Assembly (NCBI GenBank): GCA_017431185.1
Contig: JAFRLP010000338.1
Span: 1-5,292, forward strand
DNA length: 5,292 nt
Reading direction: 5' to 3'
DNA from: Victivallales bacterium
Lineage (GTDB): Bacteria > Verrucomicrobiota > Lentisphaeria > Oligosphaerales > Oligosphaeraceae
Positions 1 to 5,292 of the stretch are shown one piece after another (the stretch's first letter is position 1; each line of letters starts with the position of its first letter). A program made the translations under genes and the position numbers. The notes beneath the pieces are model-generated. The model was not told the DNA's origin. It saw only the letters and a program-made list of their open reading frames with translations, and did no database searches.

Positions 1-2
1 AC

Positions 3-3000
3 GGCAACGCGGGGGAGCCACCGAAATTCTGGACACGTGACAGCCAGGGGCTGGCCTACCTGAAAAAGGAGACGGATGACATTACGCACGCCAAGGAGGC
101 GGACTGCATCTTCATCGAATCCTGCGGAGCCTCCGCCTTCACCCCCGAGATGGTCAAGGAGATACTCCAGGCGGTCGAACGTGGGGCCGGTCTGGTCATC
201 TGCGCCTTTGACCAGCCGTACTACCCCTACAAGGACGGCAGACGACAGGAGGCTGTGGAAAAACTCCGCACACTCTTCGCCCCCGCCTTTGAAAAAAAGG
301 AAACCAAGGACACCGATTTCGTGAAGATATCGGCCGCACAGAATCTCTCCGCCGAATTCGGCTCGTATGGGAAAGGCCGTGCGGTCCTGCTGCTGGAGGC
401 GCAGAACATCAAAGGCTATGAGCGAATCTTCTTTGAAATCCGCCAGGCAGTGGTCGGGAAAGCACTATGTTGGGCGTGCGGACGTGTCCCGCAGACCAGA
501 CTACGGAACGCGCAGCAAGACGAAACGGGGTTGACCGTGCAAGTCGCTTCCCCCACGCCATTGCAGGCCAACCTGACGCTTGCCGACATGAATTGCCGCG
601 AAATGCTCAACAAGCAGTTTGGCGCACAGACAGGGGAAAACCTTTTTCCAATCCATTTGCCAAGCATCGGGAAATACCCTGCGGTCATCAGACTCATCAA
701 GGACGGGGCGACACTGGACTGGGACATCGTTCTTCTGGAAAAACAGGGGCAGGGGCTGTTCAAGGAGCTGACCGTGCGCCAGCACGCACCTGTCATCAAG
801 GGACATGCCGTTCTCGCCCGCAAGCCACTCCCCGGCGAAACCATTGACATCCAGTTGCGCGATGGCTATGGCACGCTCTGGAAGCGCTGGACAAAGGAGG
901 CAAGGACCAAGACGTACTTCGAATTGCCGACCGAGGGAATCGCAGCCGTTGGCGGGACACTGACCCTTCTGCTAAAATCGCCGCAAGGCGAGACGCTTGA
1001 CCAGACCACGGCGGAGGTAACTCTATCGACAGGCGATGACCCGAACAACCCCGTGTTCAACCTGGGAGTGTGGGGCATCCCGTTGGACAACTATCCATCG
1101 TGGCTCTACCACAACATACTGAAGGACACCTACGGACTGGACTACCGTCTGACGGGAAACCATGCGCGAATGCCCTGGGACTTGCAGAAGCTGAACATCC
1201 GCTCGATGCCGTCAGGTGCGCCTGGACAACTCTATTTCGGCAAGAACAACCATGTCATTGGCGACAGTCACGCGCCTGAACGCGAGGTCTGCCTGAGTTC
1301 CGAAAAACTCAAAAAAGACCTCGGCAAGAAAATCAAGGCCGTCTCCGCGCCATTGAAGGGCATTGACGCCAAATGCTATTTCATGGACCACGAGACCAAC
1401 CTTCTGGGCTACATCAACAAGGCCAAGCCAGGCTCGGACTACTGCTTCTCCCCGTCCTGCCGCGCCTCCCTGGTGGCTCTGGTCAAGCCTGAATACGGCA
1501 CATTGGAAAAGCTCAATGCGACCTGGGGAACCGCCTTCCAGACCTGGGAGGAGGTCACACCCATTGTCCTGAAGGACGCATGCCTCACAGGTCTTGCCCC
1601 GCGCTGGATTGACCATCGACGCAACATGGACAAGGTGTGGACTGACCTGCTCAGGTTCCGCATCGGGGAATTGCGGAAATACGACCCCAAGGCCATGGGC
1701 TATATCCAGAATCTTCACTCCGCCTACAGTTCCAACGACAGTTTCAGCGGCATTGACTACGAACAGATGCTGGAGTGCGAACTGGGGGCGGGGGCCATGC
1801 CCGAGTCATACATCGACGCCTTCTCGCGTTACGGCAACCGTCCCGCCAATGCGCAGGGCGGAGCGATGTGGTACCCCTTCGGCGGCGCCGTGGATGATTC
1901 CGCGCTGAACTGCATCCGAGCCGAACGGGTCATCTGGCAGACCATCCTGATGGGCAACTGCTGCTGCCTCTATTACCTTCATAATTTCAACGACTCCAGC
2001 AGTCTGCTGTTCAACGACATCTTCCTGGTCAATCCCGACCTGACCATCTCACCCGAGGGCGCGGCGCTGGCCGAGGGAGTGCGCAGGATGCGCCAGGGTA
2101 TCGACCGCCTGGTTCTCACCGCAGCCAAGGACAACTCTGGAATAGAGATGCTCTACTCCAGAGCCTCCGAACACGCATGCACCTTCTGGCAGGCGATGGT
2201 CAAGGAGTGCCCGACCGCCTCCTCGCTGAACCCCAGACAACAGCAATTCGAATTCTTCGCGCCCGCCATCGAGCAGGCAGGACGCGACTTCTCCTCCACC
2301 GCCAGCAAACTCCTGCGGGACGGCGGGCTGGCCAAACGCAGGGCAAAATTGCTCATCCTCCCCTTCGCCCAAAGCATCTCCCCAGAAGATGCGCAGGAGA
2401 TACGCGCCTTTGTCCAGAACGGCGGATGCGTGCTGGCGGATTTCCGCCCTGCCCTCACCGACCAGCATGGCGCACTGGGCAACGCAGGTCTGCTGGACGA
2501 TGTGTTCGGAATACGCCAAAGCCTCACCTGGCATTTTCGTCCGCGCCAATCTCAGGTCTCCATCGGCAAATGGCGTTTCAGGCAGGCACTGGCCGGCGAG
2601 CCAATCCAACTGACCACGGCGAAGGCACGGGAACACATCGGCGACACGCCAATATTCCTGGAGAACCGCTATGGCAAGGGAAATGCGGTGCTGCTGAATT
2701 TCTCCACGCGGGAACCGGCCTTCCGCACTTTCTTTGGCGAGTGGCTGGACAGTTGCGGAATCCCCAAGCTCTTCACCGCAAACATCCTGCGCAAAACCTG
2801 GCGCACTGGGCACGGCGCAGTCGGCGAAGAACAAATCGTCGCGGAACAAGCTGCCTCGGACACGGAAATCCAGGATAAGACCGCATCGGAAGACCCAGGC
2901 GAACGCGAAACGCAGGTTTACCAGAACACCTCGCTTCCCAAACTCCATCGGCTCACCTCGGGCAGCGCTTCCATACTCGGTTATTATGCCTGCCGACGCG

Positions 3001-3455
3001 GCTTCGCCTTGGGCCAGGGCGACATGGAGGTCGAGTTCTCGATTCCCCAGGAGGGCTTCGTGTACGACCTGATGGAAGGGAGATGCCTGGAGCGCCGTTC
3101 CTCCTGGAAGACGACCATGCCCTTGGAAGGCGTCAAAATCTATGGTGTTCTGCCCTTCCCCGCGCAGGCCCCCAAACTGGGAACGCCATCCATCGAGGAG
3201 CAGGCGGGGGCCAAATTGGTGCGCCTGACTCTGGATTTGCCGAAGGAGGCCGCCTCCATCGCCTATCCTGTGCGCATCACCCCCATCACGCCAGACGGAC
3301 GCGCCCTGTCCTGCTACGCCAAGACCATCACGGTCAGAAATGCCCGCGCCGAATTCAGCCTGCTTCTGCCCGCCGATGCAGTCAGAGGGGAATGGCGCAT
3401 CTCCGCCCGCGAGACATTCGGTGGCCACACCTCCATCGTTGGATTTGCGTTATGA
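3..3455 (+). CDS. GH42-like multidomain glycoside hydrolase family protein, 5'-truncated by window edge
   Basis: The frame is open from base 3 (1150 visible residues, numbered from the codon at 3), so the ATG at 150 is internal and the true start is outside the window. Domains in order: a class I glutamine-amidotransferase (GATase)-like module (about 1-150, ending YGKGR at 122-126); beta-sandwich-like regions (about 160-345); a TIM-barrel-like region (about 354-709) with the GH42-type stretch YGTLEKLNATWGTAF and a likely acid/base Glu464 in DHETN; a second GATase-like module (about 780-920) like the GH42 trimerisation domain; an acidic linker (about 935-979); and C-terminal beta domains, including VYDLMEG and a last module with PVRITPITPDG. 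GH42 enzymes are retaining, usually beta-galactosidases, but this protein is far longer than the roughly 650-700 residues usual for the family. No Glu is seen at the expected nucleophile position, so activity and substrate are uncertain. It could be a catalytically altered or carbohydrate-binding relative. The gene itself is secure; the family call is moderate. Confidence 0.72.
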   Translation, partial: GNAGEPPKFWTRDSQGLAYLKKETDDITHAKEADCIFIESCGASAFTPEMVKEILQAVERGAGLVICAFDQPYYPYKDGRRQEAVEKLRTLFAPAFEKKETKDTDFVKISAAQNLSAEFGSYGKGRAVLLLEAQNIKGYERIFFEIRQAVVGKALCWACGRVPQTRLRNAQQDETGLTVQVASPTPLQANLTLADMNCREMLNKQFGAQTGENLFPIHLPSIGKYPAVIRLIKDGATLDWDIVLLEKQGQGLFKELTVRQHAPVIKGHAVLARKPLPGETIDIQLRDGYGTLWKRWTKEARTKTYFELPTEGIAAVGGTLTLLLKSPQGETLDQTTAEVTLSTGDDPNNPVFNLGVWGIPLDNYPSWLYHNILKDTYGLDYRLTGNHARMPWDLQKLNIRSMPSGAPGQLYFGKNNHVIGDSHAPEREVCLSSEKLKKDLGKKIKAVSAPLKGIDAKCYFMDHETNLLGYINKAKPGSDYCFSPSCRASLVALVKPEYGTLEKLNATWGTAFQTWEEVTPIVLKDACLTGLAPRWIDHRRNMDKVWTDLLRFRIGELRKYDPKAMGYIQNLHSAYSSNDSFSGIDYEQMLECELGAGAMPESYIDAFSRYGNRPANAQGGAMWYPFGGAVDDSALNCIRAERVIWQTILMGNCCCLYYLHNFNDSSSLLFNDIFLVNPDLTISPEGAALAEGVRRMRQGIDRLVLTAAKDNSGIEMLYSRASEHACTFWQAMVKECPTASSLNPRQQQFEFFAPAIEQAGRDFSSTASKLLRDGGLAKRRAKLLILPFAQSISPEDAQEIRAFVQNGGCVLADFRPALTDQHGALGNAGLLDDVFGIRQSLTWHFRPRQSQVSIGKWRFRQALAGEPIQLTTAKAREHIGDTPIFLENRYGKGNAVLLNFSTREPAFRTFFGEWLDSCGIPKLFTANILRKTWRTGHGAVGEEQIVAEQAASDTEIQDKTASEDPGERETQVYQNTSLPKLHRLTSGSASILGYYACRRGFALGQGDMEVEFSIPQEGFVYDLMEGRCLERRSSWKTTMPLEGVKIYGVLPFPAQAPKLGTPSIEEQAGAKLVRLTLDLPKEAASIAYPVRITPITPDGRALSCYAKTITVRNARAEFSLLLPADAVRGEWRISARETFGGHTSIVGFAL
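3452..3455 (+). promoter_or_regulatory. ATGA stop/start overlap, likely translational coupling
   Basis: The start codon of the deacetylase-like gene (3452-3454) shares bases with the TGA stop of the GH42-like gene (3453-3455). The 17 bases before the ATG show no convincing Shine-Dalgarno sequence, so re-initiation by ribosomes finishing the upstream gene is the likely way the second gene is translated. The overlap also leaves no room for an intergenic promoter, which supports a single transcript. Confidence 0.8.
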
Positions 3456-3541
3456 GTTTTCATCATTGCCAAAGAGGAATGTCTTGGCTGGCTAGCCTGA
3501 TGTTCCTGTTCGCCATCGTCCTGCCAGGCGCAACGCTTCCC
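3452..3541 (+). other. Predicted signal peptide of the deacetylase-like protein
   Basis: Residues 1-10 contain Arg8 and two histidines. They are followed by about 15 hydrophobic residues (11-25) and then a small-residue stretch PGATLP where signal peptidase I could cut, perhaps after Ala27. No lipobox cysteine follows the hydrophobic core, so a lipoprotein is unlikely. The exact cleavage site cannot be fixed by eye. Confidence 0.65.
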
Positions 3542-5194
3542 ATGTACAGGTTGCCTGTCAAGGTGCAGTGCGATACGGAGCAGGCGGCTCTTCAGGCGCA
3601 ACTCTCATTCCTGCCCCTTCCCGAAGGAAAGAAAGTGGCGTTCTCCTGCCGTTGGGATGATTCCACGCCGCGGCATCTGCCAATGCGCAAGCTGCTCCAT
3701 AGGCACGGTTACCGCGCCACCTTCTATCTGCATGAAACGGGACGGGAGGCATTCTGGTCAGACGTGTTTCCCGCCCTCTGTTCCGACGGCTTCACCGTCG
3801 GCAACCACACCCGCAGTCATCTGGAACTGCCGTTGCTCACCCCAAACGGCCTCCATGACGAAATCCTGGGCTGGTCAATCCTGCTGGAGCATCGCTCCAA
3901 CCAGCCCGTGACCGCCTTTGTCCTCCCCTACGGCAAGATACACTCCCCATATTTCGAGCAGGTTCCCCAACTCATCGGCTCCTGCATCAAAAGGGCGGGA
4001 ATGCTCGGCGGACCCGATTACTCGCCATCGAGATTTCGGGGGCTTCAGATGCCTGAAGGCGAATACTTCGGAGCCAGCCTCATCTGTCCAGGCGACAGCA
4101 ACACCCGCCCTGAAAAATTCGATGAGGATGTCCGCAAACAGTTGTCGAAAGCCGAGACGCCCGCGCACTTGACACTGGGAATCCATACCCGGCATTCGGA
4201 TGAGGATTTCCAGAAATTGGAGGAATCGCTGGTCAAGTACGCGCACCGTCCAGACTGGTGGTATTGCAACGAGAACGAGTATCTTGCCTATTGCCATCTG
4301 TATCGCCATGCACGGGTCATCGGCAAACGGGTGGATGGTTCCGCCGTCGGATTCACGCTGGAACTCCCCCGTCCTGAACTGTTGGGCAGTGACATACCCC
4401 TTTGGGCGGAATGCGACGGCAAACGCTTCGCCATACCCCATACGCGGAAAAGCCCGACCCGAATCGGCATGACCGACGCCAGCGGGAAATGCGCAGGATT
4501 CCCTGGCTTGAACGCCAAACTCTCCCATCCATCCGCAGGTCGTTTTCAACTGGAGGTGGAGAACACGGGAGCCGCCATGGAGAATGTCCTGCTGACCCTC
4601 CGCCTCTCCCCCGATTTCCAGGAACCCAGCCTCTACCGAGAAAATGCCGACATTGACGGAAAATGCTTGGTGGAATGGCTGGCGACGCCCGTTTCATCAG
4701 CCAATGACGGAGGCAAGAGGCTGTCCGCCTGCCAAGTCGATTTCACCCGCGATGGTGTCCAGAGCCGCCTGTGGGTCAAACTCCTGGAACCCGCCGCAGC
4801 CTCACCCCGTTCAGCCGCCTACCAACTCCGCTATACGGCGGATGCCTTCTCCGACAGTGAGCAACTCCGCCTCTCGCACGGAGATGCGGAATTGCCAAGC
4901 AAATCCTTTGTGATGGCGAATCATCCTCCACACTACCGCGAGGGCATCTACCCCGTCCGTCTGCCCCGCCCCCTGACCGCCAATGACACACTGCTGGCCG
5001 TCATGGATTTTCAGGGGGGGCGGGTATTTCGGCTACGAGGCGAACTGCCGCCGAAAATGCTTTTCAATGGCCAGGCCGTCACCCCAAAAGCCAATGCGCT
5101 GACGCTGGACGCCCCCGCAGGCCCCTGCCGCCTTCTGCTCGCCTATCCCCCCGCTCCACGCCCCGTCAGGCAACTTATCCTGTTGCTGGAATAA
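3452..5194 (+). CDS. Secreted polysaccharide deacetylase-like protein (NodB/CE4 fold) with beta-rich C-terminal extension
   Basis: This 580-residue protein probably acts outside the cytoplasm, removing N- or O-acetyl groups from a glycan with a metal-dependent NodB domain. The N-terminus (1-30) looks like a signal peptide: a basic, histidine-bearing start, then a hydrophobic run WLASLMFLFAIVLP. The NodB domain spans about 58-285. Motif 1 is RWDDS (Asp69, Asp70), motif 2 is HTRSH (His119, His123), motif 3 is VLPYG (157-161), and a motif-5-like histidine is His245 in LGIHTRH. The usual motif 3 arginine is Val157 here. Residues about 286-580 appear all-beta, including a NEW3/CARDB-like stretch near 364-386 (inferred by eye). 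The frame is open upstream to 3083, but ATG 3452 is chosen because it overlaps the TGA of the previous gene as ATGA and puts the signal peptide at the N-terminus. ATG 3479 is an alternative, with AGAGG only one base ahead of it. Substrate unknown. Confidence 0.8.
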   Translation: MSFHHCQRGMSWLASLMFLFAIVLPGATLPMYRLPVKVQCDTEQAALQAQLSFLPLPEGKKVAFSCRWDDSTPRHLPMRKLLHRHGYRATFYLHETGREAFWSDVFPALCSDGFTVGNHTRSHLELPLLTPNGLHDEILGWSILLEHRSNQPVTAFVLPYGKIHSPYFEQVPQLIGSCIKRAGMLGGPDYSPSRFRGLQMPEGEYFGASLICPGDSNTRPEKFDEDVRKQLSKAETPAHLTLGIHTRHSDEDFQKLEESLVKYAHRPDWWYCNENEYLAYCHLYRHARVIGKRVDGSAVGFTLELPRPELLGSDIPLWAECDGKRFAIPHTRKSPTRIGMTDASGKCAGFPGLNAKLSHPSAGRFQLEVENTGAAMENVLLTLRLSPDFQEPSLYRENADIDGKCLVEWLATPVSSANDGGKRLSACQVDFTRDGVQSRLWVKLLEPAAASPRSAAYQLRYTADAFSDSEQLRLSHGDAELPSKSFVMANHPPHYREGIYPVRLPRPLTANDTLLAVMDFQGGRVFRLRGELPPKMLFNGQAVTPKANALTLDAPAGPCRLLLAYPPAPRPVRQLILLLE

Positions 5195-5223
5195 TCTCGC
5201 CTCTGCAATCGAAGGCGGCGTAG

Positions 5224-5242
5224 CGGCGGCGTCCCGCCGCCG
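5224..5242 (+). terminator. Strong GC hairpin after the deacetylase gene, possible transcript end
   Basis: An 8-bp perfect stem, CGGCGGCG (5224-5231) with CGCCGCCG (5235-5242), closes a three-base TCC loop, starting 29 bases after the stop codon. There is no T-run after it, so it is not a canonical intrinsic terminator. It may instead protect the 3' end of the mRNA, assist factor-dependent termination, or simply be one half of the repeat element. Confidence 0.35.
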
Positions 5243-5266
5243 TCAACACGGCGCTCGAAACACAGA

Positions 5267-5286
5267 CGGCGGCGAGGACGCCGCCG
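5267..5286. repeat. Second GC hairpin of the inverted repeat pair
   Basis: An 8-bp perfect stem, CGGCGGCG (5267-5274) with CGCCGCCG (5279-5286), closes an AGGA loop. It has the same stem as the first hairpin but a different loop, and the flanking bases show that the unit lies in the opposite orientation. The window ends six bases after it, so what lies beyond, for example a convergent gene or more units, cannot be seen. Confidence 0.7.
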
Positions 5287-5292
5287 CTACCT

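Larger units (their letters stand above)
5220..5290. repeat. Inverted pair of GC-rich palindromic units (REP-like or cruciform element)
   Basis: Unit A (5220-5244) and the reverse complement of unit B (5265-5290) are identical apart from one extra base in B (A5275), so 25 base pairs can form with one bulge around a 20-base spacer (5245-5264). Each unit is also a hairpin in itself. This nested symmetry, placed just after a stop codon, is typical of dispersed intergenic repeats of the REP/BIME style. No second locus is visible in this window, so its dispersed nature is inferred. Confidence 0.8.

Noticed and set aside
150..152. ATG at 150 as the start of the GH42-like gene
   Set aside because: The same frame is open back to base 3 and encodes a continuous GATase-like segment (ADCIFIESCGAS) that the ATG would cut in two, so the gene continues beyond the left edge.
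2049..3428. Long open frame on the minus strand (459 codons) opposite the GH42-like gene
   Set aside because: It lies wholly inside the well-supported plus-strand gene. Its translation is Gly/Gln/Ala-rich with no recognisable domain, and it is the usual shadow of G/C-rich third codon positions.
3083..3451. Upstream extension of the deacetylase-like reading frame to an ATG at 3083
   Set aside because: It would overlap the previous gene by about 370 bases and add a low-quality Arg/Gly/Pro-rich segment. It would also bury the signal peptide inside the protein. ATG 3452 fits much better.
3473..3481. AGAGG followed by ATG at 3479 as the true ribosome-binding site and start of the second gene
   Set aside because: The spacing is only one base, too short for normal Shine-Dalgarno use, and the ATGA overlap at 3452 is the stronger signal. 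It stays a minor alternative that would still keep a signal peptide.
3875..4549. Minus-strand open frame (224 codons) opposite the deacetylase-like gene
   Set aside because: It is antisense to a domain with clear NodB motifs, has no recognisable motifs of its own and no supporting start signal.
5195..5292. Possible CRISPR repeats or a small RNA gene in the terminal GC-rich segment
   Set aside because: There are only two units, in inverted rather than direct orientation, with no regular spacers. No promoter-like sequence or T-run was seen to support a small RNA.

Overview
This window appears to come from a GC-rich bacterial genome, by eye strongly biased to G/C at third codon positions. It carries two large, tightly linked plus-strand genes and then a short GC-rich palindromic repeat. 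Both genes look like carbohydrate-active enzymes. The first is a very long multidomain protein related to glycoside hydrolase family 42 (GH42). The second is a secreted NodB-type (CE4-like) polysaccharide deacetylase with extra beta-rich C-terminal domains. Multidomain GH42-like proteins of this kind, and GGCGGCG-type intergenic palindromes, suggest the PVC superphylum (Lentisphaerota, Kiritimatiellota or Planctomycetota). That placement is an inference from style, not from a marker gene.

Layout: the left edge falls inside gene 1, whose frame is open from base 3 to its TGA at 3453-3455, giving 1150 visible residues. The real start lies upstream of the window. Gene 2 begins at 3452 with an ATGA overlap on gene 1's stop and runs to 5194 (580 residues). 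The last 98 bases (5195-5292) are non-coding. They hold two near-identical palindromic units in inverted orientation (5220-5244 and 5265-5290) that can fold as two separate hairpins or as one long cruciform. No tRNA, rRNA, CRISPR array, insertion sequence or promoter could be supported.

Working together: the stop/start overlap implies one transcript and probably coupled translation. A plausible reading is a polysaccharide-utilisation pair in which the deacetylase removes acetyl groups from a glycan and the GH42-like protein acts on the backbone or binds it. The substrate is unknown. Three details deserve attention. Gene 1 carries two copies of the same GATase-like fold, one at each side of the TIM barrel. 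Its GH42 nucleophile glutamate is not evident where expected. The deacetylase lacks the usual arginine of NodB motif 3.
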